A stretch of DNA of 64,000 nucleotides, taken from the NCBI RefSeq assembly GCF_036013915.1, contig NZ_CP107899.1:5518001-5582000 (forward strand). The letters run 5' to 3'. The DNA is from Streptomyces sp. NBC_00464. Lineage in GTDB: Bacteria; Actinomycetota; Actinomycetes; Streptomycetales; Streptomycetaceae. How positions within the stretch are numbered: position 1 is the first letter of the stretch; the number at the start of each line of letters is the position of its first letter. Under the pieces are notes generated by a model. It did not search any database and was not told the DNA's origin. It saw only the letters and a list, made by a program, of their open reading frames with translations. Positions 54,226 to 64,000 of this stretch are shown here, piece by piece. The position numbers and the translations under genes were made by a program.

Positions 54226-54702
54226 CTACAGTTCCTTGGCGAACCAGTGCTCCGCGTACTGGCGGCGGTGGAAGGCCGGGACCTCGCGGTAGCCGTGCTT
54301 GGCGTACAGTCCGCGCGCCTCGACCAGGTCGTTACGGGTGTCGAGCCGGATCTGCCGCACGCCGAAGGCCCGCGCCAGGTCCTCGATCGCCGCGAGCAGC
54401 AGCCCGCCACCGCCCGTGCCGCGCGCGTCGGGGCGGACGTAGACCCGGGTCAGCTCCGCGATGTCCGCGTCCAGCACGATCAGCCCGGCACAGGCCGTCG
54501 CCTTGCCCTCGAAGCGGCCGACGACGAACTCGCCGGTCGGCGGGACGAGGCGCTCGGCGCCGTCGTCGGTGAGCCCCTCGTCGATCTCCGCCACCGTCGC
54601 GGGCCGCCCCCAGTAACGGCTGGCGACCTCGTCGTAGTAGTCCCGGCGCAACAGGGCGGCATCCGGGGAGTCGAAACGTTCGGGGCTCACGGTCCAGGTC
54701 AT
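54226..54702 (-). CDS. GNAT family N-acetyltransferase
   Basis: 158 aa. VYVRPDARGTGGGGLLLAAIEDLA is the acetyl-CoA loop (R-G-T-G-G-G), then IRLDTRNDLVEARGLYAKHGYREV. Convergent to the exporter gene with 10 bp between stops. Confidence 0.93.
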   Translation of the reverse strand: MTWTVSPERFDSPDAALLRRDYYDEVASRYWGRPATVAEIDEGLTDDGAERLVPPTGEFVVGRFEGKATACAGLIVLDADIAELTRVYVRPDARGTGGGGLLLAAIEDLARAFGVRQIRLDTRNDLVEARGLYAKHGYREVPAFHRRQYAEHWFAKEL

Positions 54703-54851
54703 CGGGTCATTCTGGCGGGCGCCGGCTGTATGGGGAAACGATTTCGTGCCGCCGCCGCACCCTCGCGGACGCGGACGCCATGGGGAGCGCCGTCCCGCGT
54801 CTCACCCGGCGTACGCATGTCCGGGTCACCGGCCACGGGGAGGTCCGGTTC

Positions 54852-56024
54852 TCACCCCAGTGGCGGTGGCACGACGACCGGCGGGGGCGGTGTCACCGGA
54901 CGCCGCCCCCGCGCCCGCACCACCAGCAGCAGGGCCGCGACCACCACCACCGCTCCACCGAGCAGCGACAGCACCCAGGCCGGGATGCCGCCCACCGTCA
55001 GCAGCTTGTCCCGGTAGTACGTGGTCCGGTACGGGGTGTCCGCGGCGGCCGCCCGCAGCTCGTGGTCCCCGTCGATCAGCTCCGGCCGCGGGAACGACTG
55101 GTCGATGGCCGTGACGAACACCGGCTTCCCACCCGTCAGCGCGTCGAGCGCCCCGTACGCACCCTCCTCCCGGCCGGTGTCCACCCGTCCCGCGTACGTC
55201 ACCACGGGCTGCCGTCCGCCGATGGTGCCGCGCGGCTCCATGCGGTGCGCGGCGAGCACGTACAGACCCAGGGACTGCGGCGTCGCGGCGAGCCGGGACA
55301 GGCGCATCGGGTAGACCAGCCGGTCGCTGGCGAAACGCAGCCGCAGCGGGTCGAGATCGCCGCTCAGCGGGCGGCCGGACTCCTGGGGAGCCAGGCGCAC
55401 GGCCACGTACTCCCACTTCTGCTCGACGTAGGGGCGCAGTGCCGTCGCGAGCCGGTCCGGAAGTTCGAAGCCGTTCTCCTTCAGCCAGCCCTCCAGCGCG
55501 GCGGGATCGGTCGCGGCCAGCCGGGCCACGTCGAACGGCCCGAGCCGTTCCCGGCCCACCACCTCGACCGGCGCGGCGGCCGCGGGAGCGGCGGCACCGT
55601 CCCCGGACCCGTGGTCCGAACCACCGAACGGCCAGTCCTTCGCACGTGGCCAGAAGTAGTGGCGTGTGGCGGTCACCGGTGCGGTGAGGGTTTGGAGCTC
55701 GGAGAAGAGCGAGGCGTCACCGAGCTCGACCGTGGCCCGGTGCGGCACGGGCATGATCCAGGCGGCCTCGGGGGCGTTCCCGCGCACGGTGAGCCGCATC
55801 ACGATCTGCTCGGTGTTGCCGTCCCAGCCGACGACGGACGTCTCCCGGTCGACCGACACCCGGCTGTCGCGGTCCACGACCATCGCCCCGCAACCACACG
55901 CGTAGGCCGGTGCGATCAGCGAGCCGATCTGCAGCGAGAACACCATCATGACCAGGGACAGCGCACGCAGCGCCCACCCGCGCGGCCGATGCCGCACCTC
56001 TCGATCTCTCCCCGCACACCGCAT
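54852..56024 (-). CDS. DUF2330 membrane-anchored protein
   Basis: 390 aa. N-terminal signal/membrane helix ending in AYACGCGAMVVDRDSRV, the DUF2330 start, extracellular domain, and a C-terminal membrane helix (VLSLLGGAVVVVAALLLVV) followed by a short Pro tail. Function unknown; frequent in Streptomyces. Confidence 0.9.
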   Translation of the reverse strand: MRCAGRDREVRHRPRGWALRALSLVMMVFSLQIGSLIAPAYACGCGAMVVDRDSRVSVDRETSVVGWDGNTEQIVMRLTVRGNAPEAAWIMPVPHRATVELGDASLFSELQTLTAPVTATRHYFWPRAKDWPFGGSDHGSGDGAAAPAAAAPVEVVGRERLGPFDVARLAATDPAALEGWLKENGFELPDRLATALRPYVEQKWEYVAVRLAPQESGRPLSGDLDPLRLRFASDRLVYPMRLSRLAATPQSLGLYVLAAHRMEPRGTIGGRQPVVTYAGRVDTGREEGAYGALDALTGGKPVFVTAIDQSFPRPELIDGDHELRAAAADTPYRTTYYRDKLLTVGGIPAWVLSLLGGAVVVVAALLLVVRARGRRPVTPPPPVVVPPPLG

Positions 56025-56258
56025 GTCCTGTGTTCCTCCCCCGTGGTCACCGATCAGGGGCTCAGACGTGCGGGCGGCCCCACCGGTTCCGGCCGTTCCG
56101 GCCCGTCCACACCGCCCGGCCGACCATTCTTTCGGACAAAAGCCGGATGACAGTCAGGTGAAGAGGGGGTGATTGTGTCTACCTCATAGGGCAATGCGAA
56201 GGTTTCACAGCATGCCGGACAGAGAACCGGCACCAAACGTTGGGAGGGTCGGCGCAAC

Positions 56259-58313
56259 GTGGCGAACGCGGAGCACAGTGTGCGCACAGACGCGGCGACA
56301 GGAGCGAGGACCGGGGCTGCCCGCGCCGTGCTCTGGCTGATCGTGGCCGCATTGGCCGTGCGGCAGATGGCGGTGGTGCTGCGGCAGCCGCCCGGCGAAC
56401 GCCTCACCGATCTGGAGACATGGATCGGTGAGAACGGTGTGCTTCATGTGACGGGCTCGCTGTACGACACCGACCGGTTCACCGGCACTCCCTTCGCCGG
56501 CCTGGTGCTCAAGCCACTGACCCGCACGGCCGAACAGAGCCTCGGCGTCGCCTGGACCTTCGGCTCACTGCTGCTCGTCGCCGCGCTCGGTGTCATCGCT
56601 GCCCGCGCCCTGCCCGCCCCCGTCAGCCGCCGTACGGCCCTGCTCGCCGCCCCCGTCACCATCAGTCTGCTGATGCTCTCGCTGCCGGTGCGCAACGCCC
56701 TCCACCTGGGACAGACCAGCATCCTGCCAGTCCTCCTGGTTCTCGTCGGCTGCTTCGTGGTCCGCGGCGAACGAGCCTCGGGCGTCCTCATCGGGATCGC
56801 GGCCGCGCTCCAGCCCACCGTGCTGCTCTTCGCCGTACTGCTCTGGCTGACGGGCAGACGCCGAGCCGCGCTGACCGGCGGCGCGGCCTTCGCCGCCTGC
56901 ACGGCGCTGGCCTGGGCCGCCATGCCGCACGACTCGTGGACGTACTGGGTGCACCATGTCGCGGGCGCGGGGCTCGGCGACCAGGCGGACAGCCTCGCCA
57001 ACCAGTCGCTGCACGGTGCGCTGCTCCGCCTGGGCCTGGCCGGTCCGCTGGAGATCGCCCTGTTCGTGGTGCTGGCCGCGGCCGTCTGCTTCCTCGGACT
57101 GCGCCGCGCCGCGCGGTACGCGCGCGACGGCCAGCTGCTGCTCGCCGTGGCCGTCACCGGCTGTGTCTGTGTCGCCGTGGCACCCACCGCCTGGCAGCAC
57201 CAGCTGTTGTGGGTGCTGCTCGCCGTGGTCGGCCGGGTCGGGAAGCGGGCCTCCGACCGGCTGGTGTGGCCGGCCGTCGTGATCCTCGTCGTCACACTGC
57301 CGGGCACGATGCTGCTGCCGAACATCGAGGCGATGTTCCCGGTCCGCGACAACGTGCTGCTGATCGCCGCGCTCGCGGCCGCGTGCGTCGCCCCGTTCCT
57401 GCCGCGCACCTCGCCGCACTGGCAGCGGCCGATCCCCACCGACCACGCGTCCCCGGTCGCCGCCCGATGGAGCAGGGTGCCGCTGCTGCCGTTGTGGCGA
57501 CGGGTGCTCAGCCGGCCGAACCTGCTGCTGGAACTCCTGCTGATCAGGGTCGTCTACTCCGCGTACCAACAGGTCAGGCTGGCCGCGACGGCAGGCCGTG
57601 CCACCGCGGAGCACCATGGCCGGCAGATCCACTCGATCGAACAGTGGCTGCACATCGACATCGAGCACTGGGTCAACCACGCGGTCGTCGAGGTCGGCTG
57701 GCTGCGGGACTTCTTCGACTACTACTACTCGACGTTCCACTTCATCGTGCCGCTGACCATCCTGGGCGTGCTGTACGTACGCCGCCCCGCGGACTACCGC
57801 TGGGTCCGCAGCTCCATCGGCTTCGCCACGCTGCTCGCCCTGGTCGGCTTCTGGCTCTACCCGCTGGCCCCGCCGCGGCTGATGCCCGGGCTCGGCTTCA
57901 TCGACACGGTCCACGGCGTCCAGGACTTCGCGAAGCCCGACTACGGCACGCTGACCGGGGTGACCAACCAGTACGCGGCGATGCCCTCGCTGCACTTCGG
58001 CTGGTCCCTGTGGTGCGGTGTGGTGATCGTGATGCTCGCCCCGAAGGTCTGGATGAAGGCACTGGGGGTGCTGCACCCGCTGTTCACGCTCTCGACGATC
58101 GTCGCGACCGGCAACCACTGGGTGCTCGACGCGGTGGGCGGGGCGGCGGTGGTCGCCCTCGGCTTCGGCCTCACGTACGCGCTCTGCGGACCGCGCAGGC
58201 TGCGGGCACCGGGGGAGGAGCCGCAGGCGGCCGGGGACGGGGAGAGACCGCGGGACGGCACGGGGGCGACGCCGGCCGCGAAACCGGTCGGACGCGTCAC
58301 CGAGACCGCCTGA
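56259..58313 (+). CDS. Bifunctional GT87 glycosyltransferase / PAP2 phosphatase
   Basis: 684 aa. Residues 1-385 are a multi-helix GT87-like (polyprenol mannosyltransferase) part (NALHLGQTSILPVLLV, LQPTVLLFAVLLWL, PTAWQHQLLWVLL). Residues 420-650 are a PAP2-type lipid phosphatase with LYPLAPPRLMPGLGF, AMPSLHFGWSLW and TGNHWVLDAVGG holding the catalytic residues. Starts at GTG 56259. Probably acts on polyprenyl-phosphate linked sugars at the membrane; followed by a strong terminator. Confidence 0.88.
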   Translation: MANAEHSVRTDAATGARTGAARAVLWLIVAALAVRQMAVVLRQPPGERLTDLETWIGENGVLHVTGSLYDTDRFTGTPFAGLVLKPLTRTAEQSLGVAWTFGSLLLVAALGVIAARALPAPVSRRTALLAAPVTISLLMLSLPVRNALHLGQTSILPVLLVLVGCFVVRGERASGVLIGIAAALQPTVLLFAVLLWLTGRRRAALTGGAAFAACTALAWAAMPHDSWTYWVHHVAGAGLGDQADSLANQSLHGALLRLGLAGPLEIALFVVLAAAVCFLGLRRAARYARDGQLLLAVAVTGCVCVAVAPTAWQHQLLWVLLAVVGRVGKRASDRLVWPAVVILVVTLPGTMLLPNIEAMFPVRDNVLLIAALAAACVAPFLPRTSPHWQRPIPTDHASPVAARWSRVPLLPLWRRVLSRPNLLLELLLIRVVYSAYQQVRLAATAGRATAEHHGRQIHSIEQWLHIDIEHWVNHAVVEVGWLRDFFDYYYSTFHFIVPLTILGVLYVRRPADYRWVRSSIGFATLLALVGFWLYPLAPPRLMPGLGFIDTVHGVQDFAKPDYGTLTGVTNQYAAMPSLHFGWSLWCGVVIVMLAPKVWMKALGVLHPLFTLSTIVATGNHWVLDAVGGAAVVALGFGLTYALCGPRRLRAPGEEPQAAGDGERPRDGTGATPAAKPVGRVTETA

Positions 58314-58326
58314 CGACGGGCGATGG

Positions 58327-58368
58327 CCGAAGGGGTGCAGGACGCGAAAACGTCCTGCACCCCTTCGG
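58327..58368. terminator. 18-bp stem bidirectional terminator
   Basis: CCGAAGGGGTGCAGGACG (58327-58344) pairs perfectly with 58351-58368, loop CGAAAA. Lies between the GT87-PAP2 gene and the convergent AEC gene. Confidence 0.9.
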
Positions 58369-58428
58369 CATGTGGATCGTCGCTCTCCCAGCATCCGCCC
58401 GCCCGGCGGGCCCCGCCACTCCAACGGA

Positions 58429-59433
58429 TCAGCGGGACGGCCCCAGCGTCCAGGCGGCGATGGACAGCGTGACCATCGACACCAGCGTGGACGCCACGAC
58501 GGAATGGCGGGCGAGGCCGGTGTCCAGGCCGTACTGCCGGGCGTAGATGTAGGCGTTCTGTGCCGTCGGCAGCGCGGAGCAGAGCACTACGGCCAGCACC
58601 TGGTGGTCCGGCAGGTGCAGGAGCGGTCCGGCGACGGCGAAGGCGACCAGGGGCTGGACCAGCGTCTTGAGCGCGACCACGACACCGACCTCCACGCGAC
58701 CGGTGACCCGGCCGGTCCCCTCCGCCCAGGCCCGGTCCGCCCCGGCCCGGTCCGTCCCGGCTGTGCCGTCGGCCGGGCCGCCGTGCAGGGACAGGCCCAG
58801 CGTGATCAGCGCCGTCGGTACGGCGGCGGCGCCGAGCACGTCGCAGGAGTGGGTGACGGCGGCAGGCAGCCGCAGCCCGACCGCGGAGACGGCCACCCCG
58901 AGCAGCGAGGCCATGATGACGGGATTGCGCACCGGCATGGTGAGCATCCGCCGCAGCCCGCCACCGGCGGGCCCGCCGCCCTGCGTGCCCGAGTCCAGCA
59001 GGGTCAGGATCACGGGCGAGACCAGCAGCACCTGGAACAGGATGACCTGCGCGACGAACGAGGCGTCCCCGAGCACGTGCACCGCCACCGGGATGCCCAG
59101 ATTGGCGGAGTTGACGTAGCCGGACGCCATGCCGCCGACCGCCGCCTCGGCCCTTTCGCGGCCGAAGTACCGTCGGCCCACCGCGTATCCCAGCGCGGTC
59201 ACGAGGGCCGTGCCCGCGGCGAACGCCGCCATCGACGGATGGGCGAAGGCGGCCGGCCGTGACCCGGACACCATGGTGAACAGGGCGGCGGGCATGGCCA
59301 CATGGAAGACGAACCGGCCGAGCACCGACTCCGCCTGCGCTCCGAGGAGTCCGCTGCGGCCGGCCGCGTAACCGATGGCGGTCAGGATCCAGATGGGGGC
59401 GAAGCCGGAGAGCAGCGCAGGCATGGCCGCCAT
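58429..59433 (-). CDS. AEC family transporter (auxin efflux carrier fold)
   Basis: 334 aa, ten helices. LLSGFAPIWILTAIGYAAGR start, YVNSANLGIPVAVHVLGD, RNPVIMASLLGVAVSAVGL and ALPTAQNAYIYARQYG are AEC markers. A hydrophilic loop with repeated TDRAGADRAWAEG is longer than usual. Substrate likely a small organic acid or malonate; unknown here. Confidence 0.9.
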   Translation of the reverse strand: MAAMPALLSGFAPIWILTAIGYAAGRSGLLGAQAESVLGRFVFHVAMPAALFTMVSGSRPAAFAHPSMAAFAAGTALVTALGYAVGRRYFGRERAEAAVGGMASGYVNSANLGIPVAVHVLGDASFVAQVILFQVLLVSPVILTLLDSGTQGGGPAGGGLRRMLTMPVRNPVIMASLLGVAVSAVGLRLPAAVTHSCDVLGAAAVPTALITLGLSLHGGPADGTAGTDRAGADRAWAEGTGRVTGRVEVGVVVALKTLVQPLVAFAVAGPLLHLPDHQVLAVVLCSALPTAQNAYIYARQYGLDTGLARHSVVASTLVSMVTLSIAAWTLGPSR

Positions 59434-59490
59434 GATCCCCGTACCCCGGTCCGGCATTCGGACAGGGGTACGGGGATAAGGGGGCGACGC

Positions 59491-60741
59491 TCAGGCGGAC
59501 GTGGTGCTCACCTGGAGCTGCTTGATGCCGTTGAGCCAGGCCGACCGCAGCCGCCGCGGGTCGCTGACCAGCCGCAGGTCCGGAAGGACATCCGCGATCG
59601 CGTTGAAGATCAGGTTGATCTCCATCACGGCCAGGGACTTGCCCAGACAGAAGTGCGGACCCCCGCCGCCGAAGCCGAGGTGCGGGTTCGGGTCGCGGGA
59701 GATGTCGAACTGCTCCGGGTTCTCGAACACCTCGGGGTCGTTGTTGGCGGAGGAGTAGAAGAGCCCGACCCGGTCGCCCTTCTTGATCTGCCGGCCGCCC
59801 AGTTCGAGGTCCTGGGTGGCGGTCCGCTGGAAGGAGACCACGGGCGTCGCCCAGCGGACGATCTCCTCGGCGGTCGTCTCCGGCCGCTCGCGCTTGTAGA
59901 GCTCCCACTGCTCGGGGTGGGTCAGGAAGGCGTGCATGCCGTGGCTGATGGCGTTGCGCGTGGTCTCGTTGCCGGCCACGGCGAGCAGGATCACGAAGAA
60001 GCCGAACTCGTCGGAGGAGAGGTTGCCCTCGCCCTCGGCGGCGACCAGCTGCGAGACGATGTCCTTGGCCGGGCACTCCTTGCGGGCCGCCGCGAGGTTC
60101 ATCGAGTAGGAGACGATCTCCATCGCCGCCTCGGCGCCGATCTCCTCGGTGATCGCGTACTCCGGATCGTCGTACGAGGCCATCTTGTTCGACCAGTCGA
60201 AGATCCGGGCCCGGTCCTCCTGCGGTACGCCGATGAGCTCGGCGATGGCCTGGAGCGGCAGCTCCACGGCGATGTTGGTGACGAAGTCGAAGGAGCCCTC
60301 CTCGTCGGCCCCGGCGAGGGCCGTCTCGACGATGGAGCGCGCCCGGTTGCGCAGCGTCTCCTCCAGCGACCGGATGGCGCGGGGCGTGAAGCCGCGCTGG
60401 ACGATCTGGCGGACCCGGGTGTGCTCGGGCGGGTCCATGTTCAGCATGATCAGCTTCTGGACGTCGATCTGGTCCCGGCTGATCGACTCGTTGAAGCGGA
60501 TCACCGCGGTGTTGGTGTTCGACGAGAACAGCTCGGGATGGGTCGAGACGTACTTGACGTCCGCGTGCCGGGTGACGACCCAGTAGCCCGAGTCGGCGAA
60601 GCCGGATATGCCGGTGGGCTGGGTGCACCACCAGACCGGTGCCGTCTCCCGCATGAGGGCGAACTCCGGGTGCGGTACCCGGGCGTGGAGCAGGTCGGGA
60701 TCGGTGAAGTCGAACCCTTCGGGCAGATGGGGGCAGGGCAT
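59491..60741 (-). CDS. cyp125: Cytochrome P450, CYP125 type (steroid C26 monooxygenase)
   Basis: 416 aa. N-terminus MPCPHLPEGFDFTDPDLL, VQKLIMLNMDPPEHTRVR, I-helix AGNETTRN (residues 256-263), EEIVRWATPVVSFQRTA (ExxR-type and steroid pocket region) and heme loop FGGGGPHFCLGK with ligand Cys365. The sequence follows M. tuberculosis CYP125 closely through the whole length. ATG 60741 is chosen over upstream starts because GGAG lies 8 nt before. Oxidises the sterol side chain; divergent from a matching thiolase. Confidence 0.88.
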   Translation of the reverse strand: MPCPHLPEGFDFTDPDLLHARVPHPEFALMRETAPVWWCTQPTGISGFADSGYWVVTRHADVKYVSTHPELFSSNTNTAVIRFNESISRDQIDVQKLIMLNMDPPEHTRVRQIVQRGFTPRAIRSLEETLRNRARSIVETALAGADEEGSFDFVTNIAVELPLQAIAELIGVPQEDRARIFDWSNKMASYDDPEYAITEEIGAEAAMEIVSYSMNLAAARKECPAKDIVSQLVAAEGEGNLSSDEFGFFVILLAVAGNETTRNAISHGMHAFLTHPEQWELYKRERPETTAEEIVRWATPVVSFQRTATQDLELGGRQIKKGDRVGLFYSSANNDPEVFENPEQFDISRDPNPHLGFGGGGPHFCLGKSLAVMEINLIFNAIADVLPDLRLVSDPRRLRSAWLNGIKQLQVSTTSA

Positions 60742-60826
60742 CGGCAGCTCCAGGTCAAGAACTCCAGGTCGGTCCGAGAGCCGTCGGTGCCAAGTCTGAC
60801 GACCCATCAGATATTGCCCGCAAGGT

Positions 60827-60840
60827 AGTAACGAGTTCTA
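60827..60840. promoter_or_regulatory. Possible KstR-type half-conserved operator (P450 side)
   Basis: AGTAACGAGTTCTA keeps the AAC-NN-GTT core of the KstR consensus (TNNAACNNGTTNNA) with one mismatch at its first base. About 90 bp upstream of the P450 start. Confidence 0.4.
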
Positions 60841-60919
60841 CAACTGGCAAGAGGCGTGGCCGGATCTGTTGCGTGAAGCATCGGTGAACCGGTCGTCCCG
60901 CGGTGGGTACCGGCTGTGA

Positions 60920-62227
<1,308 letters not shown>

Positions 62228-62302
62228 CGGCACCTGTGCGAAGTGCGGTCCGCGGACCGTGCGCCGGTTCGACGCACCGGCCGCGCGCGGCTGACGGATG
62301 CA

Positions 62303-62345
62303 CGACGAGGACCCCCGGCCGCACTGCGGTCGGGGGTCCTCGTCG
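62303..62345. terminator. 15-bp stem bidirectional terminator
   Basis: CGACGAGGACCCCCG (62303-62317) pairs with 62331-62345; loop of 13. Lies between the thiolase and the minus-strand transglycosylase. Confidence 0.88.
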
Positions 62346-62369
62346 CTACTGGCTTCGGTCCGGGTGGAC

Positions 62370-62795
62370 TCAGTACCAGCTGTTGGCCTGCCAGAACGAC
62401 CAGGCGCCACACGGGCTGCCGTAGCGGGAGTTCATGTAGTCCATGCCCCACTTGATCTGGGTGGTGGGGTTGGTCTGCCAGTCGGAGCCGGCGGACGCCA
62501 TCTTCGAACCGGGCAGCGCCTGGACCAGGCCGTAGGCACCGGAGGAGGCGTTGGTCGCGCTCGGGTTCCAGCCGCTCTCGTGGCTGACGATGTTGCTGAA
62601 GCACTGGAACTGCGCGTCGTCACCGATCATCTGCTTCGCCGTGTCCTGTGCACTCGCGGCAGCGGACGTCGGCGCGGCGGAGGTGGCCGCCATGGCCGGG
62701 GAGACGCCCAGGGCCACACCGGAGGCACCCAGCAGCACTGCTGCACCGGCGACGGCGGACTTGCGACGGGCGAGGATGTTACGGGCGAACGACAC
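62370..62795 (-). CDS. Secreted transglycosylase (SLT-like) protein
   Basis: 141 aa from GTG 62795. Signal peptide (SFARNILARRKSAVAGAAVL ... SPAMA-A). The mature protein has FQCFSNIVSHESGWNPSATN with the catalytic-type Glu, AYGLVQALPGSKMAS and IKWGMDYMNSRYGSPCGAW, a short lysozyme-like fold common in Streptomyces. Probably cuts peptidoglycan during growth. A long structured leader precedes it, suggesting RNA-level control. Confidence 0.9.
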   Translation of the reverse strand: MSFARNILARRKSAVAGAAVLLGASGVALGVSPAMAATSAAPTSAAASAQDTAKQMIGDDAQFQCFSNIVSHESGWNPSATNASSGAYGLVQALPGSKMASAGSDWQTNPTTQIKWGMDYMNSRYGSPCGAWSFWQANSWY

Positions 62796-63075
62796 AGGGA
62801 ACCTAACGTCGGGTACGGGGGAGTCGCATGCTCCGGTCCGAATCCTGCGTGGACCTTTGCGCGTCGACCGCTGTCCGTTCCGGTGGACGCTGCGGTGCTC
62901 GGCGACATCTCCATGGTTAGCCGCGTCGTTCAACCACCGCAACGACCCCCGGTACGACCCCGCCTCGCACCCAGGGCCGAAGGTCCCGAACCACCGCAAA
63001 CCGCTCCATAGCAGGTCGGACGGTGCGCAACCGGGTCCCGTGGCCGTTCCCCGCGCCTCCTAACCCGCTTCGTAC
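62796..63075 (-). ncRNA. Structured leader, possible ydaO-type (c-di-AMP) riboswitch
   Basis: About 280 bases separate the gene from the next. On the minus strand the block holds GCGGCTAACCATGGAG and CGGGGAACGG, which recall conserved parts of ydaO riboswitches, known upstream of Streptomyces cell wall hydrolases. GTCGTT/AACGAC (62925-62930 with 62941-62946) and TGCGGTG/CACCGCA (62891-62897 with 62935-62941) share position 62941 and so compete. I could not fit the full consensus, so the class is uncertain. Confidence 0.35.
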
Positions 63076-63099
63076 AGGACCAAGGTCCTGTGGGTGCCC

Positions 63100-63927
63100 T
63101 CACTCCTCCGGGACCCCGAATGTGACCTGGGCCTCGAAGGCCGCACGCCGAGTGGCCCGGCGCAGCGCCTTCAGCAGCGCGGTTCCGACGGTCAGCGTCA
63201 GTACGACGCTGAGTACGGCACGGCCCAGGTCCCAGCCGAGCGAGGTGGCCGTGCAGTACGCGAGGAAGCGCACCAGGTTGTCGCCCAGCGGGTCACCGGG
63301 GTGGAAGGAGATGCCCGAGCCGAGCCCCGGCACGATCGTCCACCCGTACAGATTCATGACCGTCCCGTACGCGAACGAGGCCACCGCCCCGTACGCGGCG
63401 AGCATCAGCAGCTCGGCGCGCCCGCGTAGCCGGTCCGGTCCGGGCAGCATCCCGGCGCCCATCGCGAACCAGCCCATGGACAGCATCTGGAACGGCATCC
63501 ACGGGCCCACCCCGCCGGTCAGCAGCGCCGAGGCGAACATCGTCACCGAACCCAGCACGAAGCCGAAGCCCGGCCCGAGCACCCGCCCGCTCAGCACCAT
63601 CAGGAAGAACATCGGCTCCAGACCGGCCGTGCCCGCCCCCAGCGGGCGCAGCGCCGCACCGACCGCGGCCAGCACCCCCAGCATCGCCACCGCCTTCGCG
63701 TCGAGCCCGGCGTCCGCGATCATCGCGACCACCACCCCGACCAGCAGCGGCAGCAGCGCGGCGAAGAGCCACGGCGCGTCCTGGGAGTGCGCCAGCCCGG
63801 AATCCGGCCCGGCCAGCAGCGGCCAGCCGAAGGCCGCCACCCCGATCGCGCTGATCAGCACCAGCGCGGCGACGGCCCGCGGCCCGAGCCGCACCGGTCG
63901 GGCGCCCCGGCCCGTCGTGCCGGTCAT
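63100..63927 (-). CDS. ECF transporter S component-like membrane protein
   Basis: 275 aa, six to seven helices. MFFLMVLSGRVLGPGFGFVLGSVTMFASALLTGGVGPW spans residues about 105-142 and is the typical substrate-binding S-component pattern; GWFAMGAGMLPG and MNLYGW follow. Its ATG overlaps the stop of the upstream gene (ATGA), so it is coupled to a probable transporter subunit. Substrate unknown; vitamin or cobalt-like compounds are usual. Confidence 0.85.
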   Translation of the reverse strand: MTGTTGRGARPVRLGPRAVAALVLISAIGVAAFGWPLLAGPDSGLAHSQDAPWLFAALLPLLVGVVVAMIADAGLDAKAVAMLGVLAAVGAALRPLGAGTAGLEPMFFLMVLSGRVLGPGFGFVLGSVTMFASALLTGGVGPWMPFQMLSMGWFAMGAGMLPGPDRLRGRAELLMLAAYGAVASFAYGTVMNLYGWTIVPGLGSGISFHPGDPLGDNLVRFLAYCTATSLGWDLGRAVLSVVLTLTVGTALLKALRRATRRAAFEAQVTFGVPEE

Positions 63928-64000
63928 TCGGCACCCCCCAGCGCCGCCCGGACCTGGGACACGGTGAGCCACTCCTGCGGGGCGAGGACCTTGGCGATCT
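63924..64000 (-). CDS. 3' end of a gene coupled to the S component (probably ABC ATPase)
   Basis: Only the last 25 codons are inside the window (IAKVLAPQEWLTVSQVRAAL, then GGAE and TGA). The overlap with the S-component start and the usual order in ECF operons suggest an ABC ATP-binding subunit, but the visible part has no diagnostic motif. Confidence 0.45.
   Translation of the reverse strand, partial: IAKVLAPQEWLTVSQVRAALGGAE

Noticed and set aside
50862..54410. A 1182-codon open frame on the minus strand
   Set aside because: Only its first-gene part (50862-52013) is real. The rest is antisense to the DHA2 exporter and lacks protein-like composition; high GC keeps shadow frames open.
57941..60631. 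An 896-codon minus-strand open frame across the PAP2, AEC and P450 genes
   Set aside because: Shadow frame with Arg/Gly/Pro-rich noise sequence; three well-supported genes occupy the region.
60825..60841. A perfect KstR operator at the P450 promoter
   Set aside because: Only the AAC-NN-GTT core is kept and the outer dyad is poor, so it is listed as a weak candidate only.

Overview
The window is high-GC actinobacterial DNA, almost certainly from a Streptomyces chromosome. Supporting signs are very strong third-position GC bias, many GTG starts with GGAGG-type ribosome binding sites, ATGA/GTGA-coupled operons, and typical Streptomyces families (DUF4383, DUF4328, DUF6879, DUF5753-type XRE regulators, DUF2330, GT87/PAP2 fusions, ECF transporter S component). 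Apart from an accessory insertion between about 12.0 and 31.5 kb it reads as ordinary chromosome.

1-7.7 kb holds a ter-type (tellurium resistance related) stress module. It contains a TerC-like DUF475 membrane protein (cut by the window edge), a TerA/TerD-like protein, a convergent TerD protein with a Pro/Tyr-rich tail, and a translationally linked metabolic arm: an HpcH/HpaI-citrate lyase-like enzyme, an 845-aa PRTase-TRSP-StiP fusion and a HAD phosphatase. A 180-bp palindromic MITE-like element bounded by CTAG lies between the two Ter domain genes. 7.8-12 kb carries an O-methyltransferase, an FmdB zinc ribbon, DUF4383 and coiled-coil membrane proteins, and a DUF4097 lipoprotein.

12.04-29.24 kb is integrated DNA stacked on a tRNA-Val(UAC) gene. 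Element 1 (12,072-21,167) is complete-looking and bounded by 44-bp direct repeats of the tRNA 3' half. It has a tyrosine integrase, an XRE repressor, an excisionase-like protein, a DUF2742-like protein, a RepA/RecA-type AAA ATPase, several small zinc-binding or unknown proteins, and a DUF6879/DUF5753 pair. No conjugation or capsid gene is visible. Segment 2 (21,168-29,244) ends in a third repeat and is decayed. It holds a frameshifted gene, a gene cut by an IS701-family element whose reading frame can be rebuilt exactly, a paralogue of that gene with an in-frame TGA, an IS3-family remnant and several hypothetical genes. Lower-GC genes and fragments (a pentapeptide-repeat membrane protein, a DinB fragment, an Imm32-like ORF) continue to about 32.7 kb.

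32.7-64 kb is core-like chromosome. It includes an FKBP, a GNAT, an XRE-cupin regulator divergent from an EamA transporter, a B3/B4 protein, two convergently overlapping MFS transporters, a DUF1254-GAP operon, DedA, DoxX and PhoD-like proteins, a secreted HNH nuclease, a FetB-like permease, HAD and peptidoglycan-binding proteins, a DHA2 exporter with an appended winged helix, DUF2330, a GT87-PAP2 fusion and an AEC transporter. A divergent CYP125-type P450/FadA5-type thiolase pair, with KstR-like operators between them, indicates sterol side-chain metabolism. The window ends with a secreted transglycosylase behind a long structured leader and an ECF-type transporter.
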